Positions 34,245 to 46,987 are shown, counted from the first letter of the stretch. The stretch is DNA of 60,000 nucleotides from Diphasiastrum complanatum (GCA_029204225.1 CM055108.1:17239125-17299124); one strand, 5' to 3'. Notes: a model not told the origin generated them from the letters alone. Numbers and translations: made by a program.

Positions 34245-34749
34245 TGAGAACTTCTCACATGCTGCAAGTAAAAGGATCAAGAGAATGAATGATTGCACAC
34301 TAAACTAGCTTCTATTCCAAAAACAATGAGATGGAAAACATTGGCAAGCTAGTTAGCATAAAGGCAAGAGCATTCATCACAATCTAACTATCATTACACC
34401 TCAAATGGAAGCTTTACTCGAAGAAGTGTATATTTGAGGTACAAAGCCACCTCATTTATAATACAAGAGGCCTTGTGGAGAGAGAGAACAATCTAGGTGC
34501 CACATTGCCTCTACCTCTCTACTAGATGACAAAAAGAGAAATGGATAAGACTTGAGAATCTCTCTTTTTGAGAATCCTTTGACCTAAATGCTTCTTGATA
34601 GGTTCTAGACCTACACATCACTATGAAGACTAAAAATCTAACTTGACTCTAATTGGAAAATTACTAGACTAGTCTACCTCAACTTTGGACAAACCCCAAA
34701 ACTTGAATCTCTAAGTTTAATATTATTTTAATTTTACAATATTTTCACA
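34245..34749 (-). repeat. CopE 5' LTR
   Basis: A 505-bp segment running on the minus strand from TGTGAAAATATTG to AGAAGTTCTCA, just before the primer site. The left edge is fixed by the primer site. The right edge is set by the TGTGAAAA start, which resembles the starts of the CopC and CopG LTRs. No partner LTR is in place to prove it. Confidence 0.7.
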
Positions 34750-35162
34750 TTGATTGGCTATAAAATCTTTCAACCCTTCTGTAGAGTGCAGTGTTGAAAT
34801 GGCTCCCTAGTATATGAAGGAAACTATGTACCCATGGCTCATGGGCTGTGTGAAATTATTAAAATATTATCTTCCTATCTCGAGTTTGGGGTCATGTCCA
34901 TGATAATTTCCACTAGATTTCATGTTGTACATATAAGGAGTGTGAATTGAGCACATATCCTTCTAGTGTAGCTCGGATTTGAGTTAGATAGGTTCAGTTG
35001 TAATGACATGCAGATGTTTTGATAGCATGCAAAGTCTTACTGTATGCATGCAAGCCACATGCAATCAGTGCATGCAACATGCAAAGTAGTTTCTGTGATC
35101 CACACATGTCTAGGCAATTTTATGAGTTGACATGCAATACATGCACCATACATGCATGCAAT
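34750..35162. promoter_or_regulatory. Spacer with a dense cluster of CATGCA (RY-type) motifs
   Basis: Between 35007 and 35160 the hexamer CATGCA occurs ten times, including overlapping CATGCATGCA at 35151-35160. CATGCA is the core of the RY element bound by plant B3 factors of the ABI3/FUS3/LEC2 group. Whether these copies regulate anything is unknown; the cluster directly precedes a truncated gag. Confidence 0.45.
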
Positions 35163-35796
35163 TACAATCATTGTTGATTATACCAGATGTAATGGATATT
35201 GTGAATGGAGCTGAAGAAGAACCTGCTGCACCTAATGAAGCTGCAGCATTCCACAAAAGAACCAGAATTGCCCTTCATTTTATAAAAATGAATGTTACCA
35301 ATGAAGTGTTAAGAGAGATCAGTACATGCACCACTACCAAGGAAGCTTGGATACTCTAAAAACAATCTATGAAATCAAAAATACTTCTAGATTGCTTACA
35401 CTTAGAAACCAAATATTTCTAAGTTATCAGAGAGTAGATGAGAGTGCTTCATCATATGTCATGAGAGTTAAGGATCTTCATCAAGAGTTAGCTGGTATTA
35501 GTGATGCTCTTAAGAACACTGAACTTGTTCAAGTAGTCCTAAATGGACTTAGAGATGAGTATGACAATATTGTGCAGACTTATGTTGTCAAAGAGGATCT
35601 TCCATCCTTGGAGACACTGCAAGGTGTTTTCATTGCTGAAGAAAGCAGGCAAGAGAACAAGATGCTGAAGATTAGCAGACTTTCATTGAAAGATGGTGGA
35701 GATGACAAAGCACTCTTCATCAGAGACAAGTCAAGAGGCAAGGGCAAAGGACAACAACACTTCAAAAAGGGCAAAGCCAAAGAAGGTGGTGAGGAT
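35163..35796 (+). pseudogene. CopF copia gag, 5' part, interrupted by CopG
   Basis: From about 35163 the plus strand encodes copia gag (QSLLIIPDVMDIVNGAEEEP), with a frameshift near 35335-35360, then KTIYEIKNTSRLLTLRNQIF and ELVQVVLNGLRDEYDN. The N-terminal start of gag (NYSTWKVRM region) is missing; unrelated RY-rich sequence stands in its place. The reading ends at the CopG insertion and continues at 41621. It is closest to the CopE gag among those in the window. Confidence 0.87.
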
Positions 35797-36437
35797 TGTG
35801 AAAGATTTTAGATCCTTAAGATCCAATCTACTTGAATGATCTTTGGTTAGAAAGAGAAATACACTACCAATTTCACCAATGTAGAAAAATCAGCATCTAC
35901 ACACAATTTGAGATGCAAACACTAATAGAACTTGATCAAACTTGAATGAAATGATTATGTACTGTTGTTGTCCATACAAAACCAGAAAGCTACTGTATTT
36001 CACACGTGTGGATCCAAAAATAACAAATATAGATCATTCTACACATAGAATTGCAAGCAATCACCAAGATAGTGCACCATTGGATAGTAGAACCTAAGAG
36101 AACCATGTATAAGCATGAAATGAGATAGACAAGAGAGAAGATAAATCTCTCCACGAGTTACATCCAGGTCCAAACCCTATTTGGCCACTTGGCTTTCCCA
36201 CCAAAATGCTAACCCTACCAATTTTGGGTCTAGATTCAATGTACCCAACTTATTCAAATTGAATCTACTCAAACTCGCATTCTATCTTTTCCACACTTTC
36301 AAAAAGTGTTTATTCAAATGAAATTTAGACTAATGAACTTTGAAAAGTCAACCTCTAAGTCTAAAACAAGTTTTGGCCTCAATATGCCAAATATGGAAAT
36401 ATTGCAAAATGTGATGAAACTAGTTGAATCTTTCACA
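35797..36437 (-). repeat. CopG 3' LTR, TATA box deleted
   Basis: 641 bp, ends TGTGAAA and TTTCACA. Relative to the 5' copy it lacks ten bases at about 36165, namely the TTTTATAACA block that forms the TATA box on the minus strand. Confidence 0.92.
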
Positions 36438-39400
36438 CTCCCTCTTCAACTAGTTTTAGCATAGACTTTGATAATACTCCAAGTGAAGTCCTATGCTTCA
36501 TGAACAAGTCTTTTCCCAATGCTTTGGTGAAGATATCAGCCACACATTCCCTTGAAGACACATCTTGAAGCTCCACCTTCTTTGCAATGACTTGCTCCCT
36601 CACAAAATGATATTGTATCTCAATATGCTTGCTCCTAGCATGAAAGATAGGATTGGATGCCATTCTTTGGGCTGATTGATTGTCACAAAAGATGATTGGG
36701 CTCTCTGAAAAATCCAGCAAGTGAAGATCCTTGATCATCCTCTTGATCCATACCATCTCCTTTGTGCAATGTGTAAGAGCTTTGTACTCGGCCTCACTAG
36801 ATGACAATGAGATAGTGGCTTGTTTCTTTGACATCCATGATATAGCTCCATCACCTATGAAAATACAATAAGAACTAATGGATTTCCTATCCATTACATC
36901 TCCAGCATAGTCCGAATCTGAAAATCCAAAAAGGTTAGGTGATGATCCCTCATACAATATGCCAAAATCTCGAGTTCCAATGATGTACCTCAAAACTCGC
37001 TTTCCTAGCTTCCAATGCTCCTCACTAGGATCTTGCATGAATTGACTCAATCTTCCAACACAATAGCTTAGATCAGGTCTAGTAATGGTTAGATAGATGA
37101 GTGAACCAACTAGCTTTCTATAGAGAGTAATGTCCTTGAAGGATCTTTCATTACCTCTTATAGTAAGCTTTACATGAGACTCCATAGGTGTATCAATAGC
37201 TTTTGCATCTACCATATGAAATCTTTCTAGAATAGAATTAGCATACTTCTATTGACAAATGAAAGTAGATTGAGAAGATCTAATGACTTCTATTCCTAAA
37301 ATGTAATGCAAATTACCAAGATCATGCACCTCAAACTCCTTCTTAAGAGCATTCTTGATATCCTCCACATCTTGATTGTCTCCACCACTCAAGATGATAT
37401 CATCCACATAGATTAGCAAGATGGTAACATCATTTCCAGCAAACCTATAATAAAGTGAATGATCATACTCACTCATAAGAAAGCGTTGAGAGAGTAAAAA
37501 AGTATTAAGCTTAGCATACCAACTCCTTGGTGCTTGCTTAAGGCCATACAAACTCTTTTGTAGAAGACACACATGATTTGGCTTTGTTGATGAGATGTAG
37601 CTCTCGGGTTGCTCCATGTATACTTCCTCCTCAAGATCACCATTCAATAATGCATTTGAAATGTCCATTTTCCATAGATCCCATCCATAAAGTGTAGCAA
37701 GTGAAATGATGACTCGAATGCTTACCATCTTTGCCACGGGTGCAAAGGTCTCATCATAGTTAATTCCTTGTTGTTGAGCATATCCTTTTGCCACTAACCT
37801 TGCCTTGTACTTGTTGATAGATCCATCTTGGTTTGTCTTCACCTTGAAGATCCATTTGCATCCAATAGCTTTCTTGTCCTTAGGCAACTCCACCAATCTC
37901 CATATTCCATTCTTCATAAGAGCTTGATACTCAAGATCCATTGCTTGGATCCACTCCTCTTCTTTCCTTGCTTGATCTACACTTGTAGGCTCATCCAAAG
38001 AGGTTAGGAAAGCAACATAATTTCTAGAAACTACTTGCTTACCCTTTTTATCATATGTGAGCCTTGAAGGTACTTGTCTTTCTCTTGATGTTCTCCTTGG
38101 CTTTTGACTTGATGAAGGTCCATCATCATCACCATCCAAAGTAGGATCCTTCTCATCAACATCAAGAATGTTAGATCCATCTACTTTACCATCAATCATG
38201 CTTGAAGACACCTTTGGAATGTTTCCCTCATCAAAAATGACATCTCTACCAACAATCACTTTGTTAGTAGAAGGAATGTAAACCTTGTAGGCTTTACTCA
38301 CCTCACTATATCCAACAAAAATACCTCTTCTTGAAGATGGATCCACCTTGGTCCTATCATCAAGAGTAATGTTGACATAGCATGTGCATCCAAAGGTTCT
38401 TAGAAAGTTGACACTCGGCCTCCTCTTGAATAGCATCTCAAAAGGTGTCCTTCCATCCAAAATAACACTCGGCCACCTATTGCACAAAAAATTGGCACAC
38501 AACAAAGCTTGATCCCAAAATGGTTTGTCAAGATTAGCACTTAACCTCATAGCTTTAGCACTTTCACATAAAGTTCTATTCTTCCTTTCAGCCACTCCAT
38601 TTTGTTGTGGGGTCCTTGATGTTGTATACTCCCTCTTGATCCCATGCTCATCACAAAAGGCCTTGAACTTGTTAGATATGTACTCACCACCATTGTCACC
38701 TCTCAAGCACTTGATCTTTGTGGAGAATTGGTTCTCCCTTGCATTCTTGAACTTGTCAAAGACATCATACACTTCATCCTTGCTCTTTAGTAGATAGATC
38801 CAACAAAATCTACTAAAATCATCAATGAATGTTACATACACCTTAGCTCCACTATTGCTAATTGTAGTAAATCCATGAATATTCGAATGTACAAGTTGAA
38901 AAGGCTTTGTAGATCTAGAAATCGATCTAGTATAAGGTAGTCTATGTGACTTAGACAAAGCAAAAGACTCACAAACATGCTTGTCATTACTTAAGGAACT
39001 TGGAAGACCAATCACAACCTTCTTCCTTGCCATTACCTCCAATGACTTGAAGTTGAGGTGTCCCATCCTTTTGTGCCAAACCTCTTGATTAGAAATTTTC
39101 TCCCTTGCAACACATCCAACTTGGTTAGCAATAACACAAGCATCAAGTTTGAACAACTTCCCTTGTCTTTTACCTTTTCCAATCAAGACATCCTTCCTTT
39201 TGATCAAACAAGCATCTCCATCAAACTCCACCTTGAGGCCCTTACTTAGCATTTGACTCACACTAAGCAAATTCTTGGTAATAGATGGAATAAACAAGAC
39301 ATCCTCCAAATGAACATTCCTGTTTGTAGAGAGAGAAATAGGAATTGTGCCAATCCCTTTGATTGCACACTCACCATCATTGGCCGTGTAGATCACCCTC

Positions 39401-40386
39401 TTGTCATCTCCATATGCCAACAAAGAAGTGAAGTATTCTTTGTGAAAGGTCATGTGTGAACTTGCTCCACTATCAATCCACCAAGGATCTAGATCTCCAT
39501 CATTAGCAAACATACATGAAGACATCACAAAAGCATCATCATTTGCATCTTGCACATCCAAACCATCCTCATCAAGAGTAAGATTACCTTGCTTGTCTCC
39601 TTGATCTCTCTTCTTCTTGTAGCACTCACTTGCAAAGTGTCCTTTGATGCCACAATAGAAGCACTCGAGCTTTGATCTATCCTTCTTTTTGCCACTTGAA
39701 GAAGCATCCACTTGATCTTGCCCTTTAGACCACTTGCTTTTGGTTTTGCCCTTGAATTTGCCCTTTGTGAACATAGCATCCTCTTGAAGTGTCGATGTAG
39801 ATCCACCTCTTGCTTGAAGCCTATATTCCTCATTGATCAAGATCTCTTGAAGATCCATCAAACTTGGCAAAGTCTTTTGAATAGCAATACTTTGAACAAT
39901 GTTAGTATGAGCATCCAACAAGCCATTAAGAATCACTTGAATAAGCTCTCCTTCCTTAATGCTTTCATCTATGCAAGCTAACTCATCATTCAATGCTTTC
40001 ATTCTCAAAACAAAAGTACTTGGACTTTCTTCATTATTTTGCAAACAAGAAAAGATTTGCCTTCTTAGAGTCAACACTCTAGAAGTAGACTTGGATTCAT
40101 AAAGCTTCTTTAATGAATTCCAAGCTTCCAAAGATGATGTGCACTTACCAACTTCCTTGAGAAGTTCATTGGTAACATTCATCTTTATCATGTGTAGAGC
40201 CTTCTTGGCCCTCTTTTCATACCTCAATTGATCTTGTTGTGTTGCTGGTCTCTCCTCCAAACCTACAACAATATCCAAAACATCATTCATCTCAAGAAGT
40301 GACTCCATCCTCACTTTCCATAATGAATAGTTACTTGAGGTAAGCCTATCATTGGCTTCCAACATGACTCCAATTGAGGTTGCCAT
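36433..40386 (-). pseudogene. CopG gag-pol with a single nonsense codon
   Basis: The frame starts at ATG 40386 (MATSIGVMLEANDRL). It shows gag, a zinc knuckle (CFYCGIKGHFASEC), protease DSGASSHM, integrase (HHCC finger, HSNIHG, RGDNGGEY, NGVAERKN) and RT with YVDDIILSGG. An in-frame TAG (minus strand of 37249-37251) follows residue 1045, between RT and RNase H. The same frame then continues without change to a stop at 36433, giving 1317 codons in all, the same as CopC. RNase H is complete (TEAEY-like SEAEYKAL, FCDNQSAQ, ADIFTKALGKDL). Catalytic integrase Asp reads HSN rather than HSD, which may be a second defect. The HHCC region reads CESFAL instead of CEHCAL. So the copy is probably inactive, though recently so. 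Confidence 0.94.
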
Positions 40387-40952
40387 GTAGCAATGACCTG
40401 ATCTTCTCTTTCAACCTGTTTCAATGCACAAAGCACTCCTTTGAACAACAACAAATGCTTTCAAAAGAAATCACCAAGATTTGAAACTATCTCACAAATT
40501 CTCTTCTAGCACTTATCCAAGCAAATCAACACATAGAATCATGGAATCTTGATCAACCTATGATCTATCCTCAATCTAATGACTTTTTCCACTTCCTAAG
40601 ATTGAAACACACTCAAATGAAGTCCATCAACCTCACTATCTAGAGATCCAATCTCACAAAAAATTGACTATTCCAAATCTACATGCAAATGCTGAAAATT
40701 TGATATGCAATCTATAAGCCACCACTTAGGCTGAACCAATTATCCAAAAATCGGCCAAATCCAGCATGTGAATTCAAAAAACGAAATTTAACAAGTATAT
40801 TGACCTATTTAGTGTTTTGATCTACAAAAGATCCAATCTACAAAAGCAAAAAATCCGATTTTGGTGTAGAATCCTCTCTAGCATGCTCTAGACTTGATAT
40901 CTTCACCAAATCATTGATAGATCTGATTTCCTCCTTCATAACCTGAAACACA
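40387..40952 (-). other. CopG 5' leader
   Basis: About 570 bases of non-coding leader between the primer site and the gag start. No conserved frame was seen. Confidence 0.6.
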
Positions 40953-40965
40953 AGCTCTGATACCA
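40953..40965 (-). other. Primer-binding site of CopG
   Basis: The minus strand reads TGGTATCAGAGCT, immediately after the LTR end, identical to the CopC site. Confidence 0.92.
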
Positions 40966-41615
40966 TGTGAAATATTTCAGATCCTTAAGATCCAATCTAC
41001 TTGAATGATCTTTGGTTAGAAAGAGAAATACACTACCAATTTCACCAATGTAGAAAAATCAGCATCTACACACAATTTGAGATACAAACACTAATAGAAC
41101 TTGATCAAACTTGAATGAAATGATTATGTACTGTTGTTTTCCGTACAAAACCAGCAATCTACTGTATTTCACACGTGTGGATCCAAAAATAGCAAATATA
41201 GATCATTCTACACATAGAATTGCAAGCAATCACCAAGATAGTGCACCAATGGATAGTAGAACCCAAGAGAACCATGTATAAGCATGAAATGAGATAGAGA
41301 AGAGAGAAGATAACTCTCTCCACGAGTTACATCCTTTTATAACAGGTCCAAACCCTATTTGGCCACTTGGCTTTCCCACCAAAATGCTAACCCTACCAAT
41401 TTTGGGTCTAGATTCAATGTACCCAACTTATTCAAATTGAATCTACTCAAACTCGCATTCTATCTTTCCCACACTTTCAAAAAGTGTCTATTCAAATGAA
41501 ATTTAGACTAATGAATTTTGAAAAGTCAACCTCTAAGTCTAAAACAAGTTTTGGCCTCAATATGCCAAATATGGAAATATTGCAAAATGTGATGAAACTA
41601 GTTGAATCTTTCACA
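40966..41615 (-). repeat. CopG 5' LTR with TATA box
   Basis: 650 bp with TGTGAAA and TTTCACA ends. On the minus strand GTTATAAAAGG (complement of about 41333-41344) is the likely promoter TATA box. CCACGAGTTACATCC and a CACACGTGTG block (about 41170-41179) are shared with the 3' copy. Confidence 0.93.
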
Positions 41616-41620
41616 AGGAT

Positions 41621-41860
41621 CAGTCCTCACAAGGTGCAACATCCAGTGGCAAGAAGAACCTGTCAAAGATCAAGTGTTTTTTCTGTGGAAAGAAAGGACA
41701 TTATGCATCAAACTGTTTCAAGAAGAAGAACCAATCTAAGCATGCTAACATGTTTCAAGAAGAAGAACCAATCTAAGCAAGCTAACCTTGCTAATGAGGA
41801 TGAGTGTGAGGGTGTAGAGATTGAAAGAGAGGATTTTTCTTGTATGAATGTAATTTGATC
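41621..41860 (+). pseudogene. CopF copia gag, 3' part with zinc knuckle
   Basis: Reading resumes from 35796 with SSQGATSSGKKNL and a clean zinc knuckle (CFFCGKKGHYASNC, about 41682-41725). A 37-bp tandem duplication (about 41720-41793) follows; being no multiple of three it shifts the frame. The downstream ANEDECEGVEIERED text ends at a stop near 41858. No protease is found behind it, so CopF is truncated on both sides. Confidence 0.88.
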
Positions 41861-44800
41861 TTGAATACCAGATGTGATTTTTTTACAAAAATTTGCAATT
41901 CTTGCTTTCTAGCTTGTTGATTTTAAATGTAAAGTAATCAATATTTCACATGATATCAGATATAGAGAGAAAGGGAGTGCACCTAGGCTCTAACTCAATC
42001 ATGCACTACCTCTTTCCAAACTCTTCTATTTCATCCATGTGAAGGTGATATATCTCTTAATAGTATAAAAGTAGCCTCATTTCACTGACATTGTTCTCTT
42101 TGGAAGACCTATGATATCTTGCCTTGGTAGATAGAAACTTGCCAAACCAATTAACTTAAAAAATGTAGCACTAGGGCTTAGATCATCTCACCATTACAAA
42201 CTAGCAATATGCCTAACTCGCATTATTGGCCTAGAGACTATTTATTCCATAATGAATTTAACATCTTATTGAATTAATGAGGATGCATGTTGGAGATGGT
42301 TACCCTTTTGGTTTCACCTTTGTGATAGGTCCAAGTGATTTTACCCTTCAACCTTTTTTTTTGGTTGACACCTAATGTCTAGTTGACAATCTCTAGGCTC
42401 TCATCATTATGCCATTTGGTTGGTTTGATCACTACTATGCCTTCACGATTCTACAAAACGACTTGTATTTTCCTCTCTACCTATATTTTAGCATCCTAAC
42501 TTACATTAATTCAAGAGATCTACTAGGAAACTGTGTACATTTCTTGTTTTGTTGGGTTTTTCTCATACATGCATGGACTACATCATCATCTTCAAGTGAA
42601 TGTACTTCATGCTACTAAGGGTGATGACATAAAGGACTATTCTATATGAGTTTGAGTGTTTATTTATCATTAAGTCAATGCAAGCTATCGTGTTGAAAAG
42701 ACCTTTCAACATAGTGTAACACTTACACATGTCTTCTTTTTTAACATGAATATATACACTAGAACATCAAAAAAGACTTGGAACAATGTCGACGCTTTAA
42801 GATAAGTGCTACTTCATAAAGAAAGAGATATAATGCTATTCAAATTCATTTTTCCACTCCCAAATAGGAAAATTTTCAAATATTTTACATAATTTTTCAC
42901 ATTATGCTTTCTTTTACGTAATCTTTCACAATGGTTTGAGAAGATATTTTTCAAGACTGATTTTTGTATTCGGATTACATGATATATATTGATTGTCTAT
43001 GTTACACCAATGCTTTTCCATTGTAATCTCTTGAATTATCTACTAAGCTTATCTTTTTCTTTTGATCTCAAAGACAAGTCCACCAAAACAAGGAGCTTTG
43101 ATGGATGTAGAAGAGGTGCATGATAATCTTAGTTTATAGGTTGACTTTAACCCAAACAATTCCATTGTGCATGTCCTTGTCCAAAGTTGCTATCATCTAG
43201 TGCTAGGAAAATAACATTTTTGATCAAATTGCAAACGTTTGAAAGGGCCAAATAAGTGCAAGCTAATAATTACTTTGAATAGTAAAACCCACTTAATCTG
43301 TATAGGAGTCACATATTGGAGATGCCATGATAAAAGAGGTGCGTTGCATGTTGGTCTCATTTTTTAAGCATTTGTTACAACATCTTGGATATTGTCCAAG
43401 GCTTCTAGACACCCGCAAGTACAGCCTCAAAGAGGTACCATGTTAGCAAAAACTTGCGCATGTAGGCAACTTGTAGACAAACAATGGTATGCAAAGCTTG
43501 ATTTATTCAACAAATGATGGAAATATTTAATAGATTATGTATCAATATGTCTTTCTAGTTTTTTGTTCTCTATCAAATTTTGGACTATTAAAATTCATGT
43601 TATTCCAATGAAACATGACAATATCAAATAGCCTAGTGAGCTAGTTCCAAAGGTTTCATTACTTAATATCGCTTAAGTACGATTAAATGTGAGCATTCCT
43701 TGGAAAACAAAAATAAAATATTCTTTCATTGCCCTTTGGTACTAGAGTTTTTTCACAAAGAATCTAAGTCTTTTATGTGTTATTTAAGTTCAACTACATC
43801 AATGGCTGTGTGTGCCTAGAATCATCCATGTAAATGTTTTTACTAGTACATGCACTCTAGAAGTAAAAATATCTTATTGTTGACACATGTGAACTACTTA
43901 ATGAAAGAGAATGTATTAAGGCATTTTCTATCAATATTTTGAACATATTGAGATTATTTTCATGTTTAGATATATGTTGTTTAAAACTATTAGGATCAAG
44001 TGATCATTTGACAATTCAAGTTGTGGAAAGATGCCTAATATATCATTTGATACCGAACAACTTTTTAAATTTAATGATGGTGAATTGAAAGAAGATATCC
44101 ATTTTGTATAATAGATATGTGTTTTAGCGTACAATTTTAACTAGTGTCACTCATTGGTCATTGTCTAACAGAACAATACATGACTTTTTGAATCCAAAAA
44201 CATGTTTATGTACAAAAACTTGTAGTCTCTAAGCTATTACTTGTCTAGTCTCCAATACAAAGCACCAATCTTGGTTACATGTCATGCAAATTAACAAGAG
44301 CCTGTTGGAACTGACAACTTTTTTTGGCTTAGTATCATAAAAAAGGGTGGAAAATGTAAACTATGTTTCTCTACTCTATGCAATCAACATCCACTTGGCT
44401 CAATTATTTTAATCCATGTATGAAAAACAATTGTGGGCTCTTGGACTTCAAATTTAGAAAGTTCCAGATTTTTTTATTATCTTTTCTTGCATTAATCGAC
44501 CAGAGGTATTTACACATGTACATAATCTTGCATAAAACTCATGTGGGATACAAAATTCATGAAAGAAGAAAAAGGATGGCCCCTTTTATTCATAGAGCAA
44601 GGAGGAAGCCATTCTAAGTTCAAGCTTTTTGAGTTTCAAACTTCACGAGAAAAAAAGTTTCAAACTGTGACACTTTGAGGCACATGGTGGTTGAGCGCAT
44701 GCACTAATCAATGAATGACAACAAATTTATCTTGAATTTTCTATATAACTTCAAAATAAATACTTGGTTCGGTGAGTAAGATGAAAGCATGACAATTGAC

Positions 44801-45000
44801 TAGAACTGAATATTACTCGATTTTTTAAGGTTGTGGTATGAAGATTCGACGTCCTTTTTCTCATCAGTCATTTTATGACATGCATAAATAGTCCAAAGCT
44901 TAATGTTCTGACCAATATAACTACATGGGTAGAGCAGTCATGACCTCGTGACTTTGTTTGCCTTCCAAGTCTTTGCATATAGTCAACTTAACTCCAACCC
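41861..45000. other. Mostly unassigned; possible primer-site relic and gypsy RT relic
   Basis: A TTTCACA-TGATATCAGATA string at about 41943-41962 looks like an LTR end plus a mutated copia primer site. At about 42405-42470 the text MPFG..., FTILQNDL recalls the gypsy RT block MPFGLTNAPATFM-LQND, followed by an unmatched frame. Both are weak. The rest (about 42.7-45.0 kb) is AT-rich with no recognisable gene. Confidence 0.35.
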
Positions 45001-46290
45001 TCTACCACATTAGCTAAAGTTCTTCGGTTTTGCTTCATTTCTACTCATTGATGTGGATGCTTATCCATGCTACTTTTTGAATCACAAACTTACTATCTAC
45101 ACATAAGTAATTGCTACTTAGTCCCTGCATCCACACCAACAAGCTTCTTATTTCTGTTGGTAAACCTAGTATGCCCCATAATACTCAGAGGGGTGACACT
45201 CCCAAAAGTCCCAGAGCAAGTTAGGAAGTCAAGGACTGAGCCTTCGACCTGTGGTGAGCTAGTCAAGTAGTCAAGTCATGAGCTAGCTCTGGAGCTTGAG
45301 TCATGGCCCAGTCAGCTCCAAGGACCCATGTCCAGGAGGTAAGCTAATTATGCCTATCGGGACAACTCTTGGAATCCATATTTGGGAGCTAGATTGATTC
45401 TGCCAGGCTTGCTAGCCTTAATCAACAAAATAAAAACAAGTCTAGAAAAGCGTGCTTTACCAAAAAGCACTATATTCCAGGACAGAGGGGGCATGTCGAA
45501 TCACAGTAGAGGAATCACAACAAAACTATAGGGGAAATCCGACAGACACAAAATTGGGTAGCTCAACCAGCGCCAAGAATCCAATCACCAGGTCTCAACT
45601 CCTTCTACCAACACGAGTCAAGCACAATGCTCATGGTGGCCTCGAGACTAGTCAGTCTATGTATGAATGTAACCTCTTCCAAATTTATAAAGTTGATCCT
45701 TGGGGACATTACCATTTTAGTTTTGCCTCCGGGACTGGTCCAAGTGCAGGGACCCTTTCCACCCATCACGGCGGGGGGACACCTCCCACACACCTTCAAC
45801 ATAGATATTGTAATATATACAGCATGTAGCGTCGATGCCTCAAAGGGCATTGGGACTTGAGTAGTTTCTCCAAGACACACTTAAGTCTAACATTCATCCG
45901 ACATGCACTCACTGAAAAGCCAACTTAGAAATCACAGCCAACCTAACCATTAGGAAATCCAACCAACCCAAGAGCCAACTCAGAATTTGTTCCAAAAAGA
46001 TAACCTTGGGCAAATACAAGTCACTCATGAAATCCCAAGGCATACTGGTCACCAAAGTGACAAAATGATATAGAGACAGGCCACACGTCGATGGCGTGGA
46101 CCCTTAGTAGGTGCCAGCCACGTAAGATACAATTGGATTCTACAGCTCGTGGGTATAGATAGAGGCTGTCACCATGAGTTTCATAGCATGTGTTATGTAC
46201 TAAAATGTTGTTGCTTTGCTAATTGAAGATTCTACTACTTGCATTTCCTTCCATGCTCCATTTTCATGCATTAAGTTTGGGTACTGATGT
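45001..46290. other. No recognisable gene; less AT-rich spacer
   Basis: This part is visibly richer in GC than its surroundings (for example 45720-45800). Short frames are open on both strands at 45.45-45.88 kb, but with no motif I know. A TATAGATAGAGGCTGTC string near 46150 could be a promoter of an LTR, so part of the segment may be retroelement sequence. Confidence 0.4.
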
Positions 46291-46299
46291 ATGAATGTG

Positions 46300-46986
46300 T
46301 TTCTTGTTGATTTCTCTTTTAAGGGTTGGTTTGGGATTAGTATCAAGTAGATGTGCAAGGCTTGGAGGCTGATCCACCATTCTACTCAGTTCAGATGCTT
46401 CCTAGTTATCAGCTCACTGAGGAGTTCTCCTTACAACTGTTGAGTGACAATTGTAGAAAGCACTTTGTAGATTCTGTGATTTTAGTTTAGAGAATGTTCT
46501 GTTGATTCTGTGATTTCAGTTGGAGTAGATTTAGTTTAGTTTTTTGTTATTTCTGTAGATTAGTTTAGCAATAATCTGTAGTTTGTAATAATAAAGCAAG
46601 AACTGAAGCAGTCTGTAGAAAGTAGGAAACCGAATCCTGATAGATTACTATTCAAGATGAGCTACCATTGCCAATCAAGGATCAAATCAGGTCGTAGGTG
46701 TGCCTCTGACAGGCGGGTACAAGACCATTATACTACAAAACAAATTTCGTGACTGAGCTGTAGCTAAATTGATCTATAGTCACGTGAATTCTTGGCCATG
46801 CTGAAGCTCTGTCAAACAGAGAGTAAGAGCTACTTTGAGTAGTAGTTTCAACGCTAGTATTGGTCGTTGGTAAGCAGATTCTATGTGAATCGAAATCTGC
46901 AAACGTTGGCTAGAAAACCAAGAAACATTAGCTAAAAGATGCTTGCGCTAACAGAGAAGTAGAGTCATTAGATACTTCAGCAAACA
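46300..46986 (+). repeat. Putative gypsy LTR, right end (GypH)
   Basis: The right end, CAGCAAACA, is followed by a gypsy-type primer site. The left end is unknown; the start given is approximate. Repeated TTAGTTTAG and GATTCTGTGATT blocks occur inside (46470-46560). Confidence 0.45.
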
Positions 46987-46987
46987 T

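Larger units (their letters stand above)
35797..41615 (-). mobile_element. CopG: near-intact Ty1/copia element nested in CopF gag
   Basis: Two LTRs (40966-41615 and 35797-36437) enclose primer site, leader and a gag-pol frame. The element is bounded by the exact direct repeat AGGAT (35792-35796 and 41616-41620). Outside the repeats the CopF gag continues from GKAKEGGED to QSSQGATSSG and a zinc knuckle, which proves the insertion. Length is 5819 bp. The LTR copies differ by about 15 substitutions and a 10-bp deletion, by eye. Confidence 0.95.

Noticed and set aside
38525-39981. Plus-strand frames inside CopG
   Set aside because: Antisense mirror of gag-pol; similar mirrors occur at the same places in CopC, as expected for a shared pol sequence.
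42405-42620. Intact gypsy RT gene
   Set aside because: Only MPFG and a LQND-like block resemble RT; the remainder does not align, so at most a relic.
45452-45880. Overlapping frames on both strands in the GC-richer spacer
   Set aside because: No recognisable domain; mutual overlap in three frames suggests chance.
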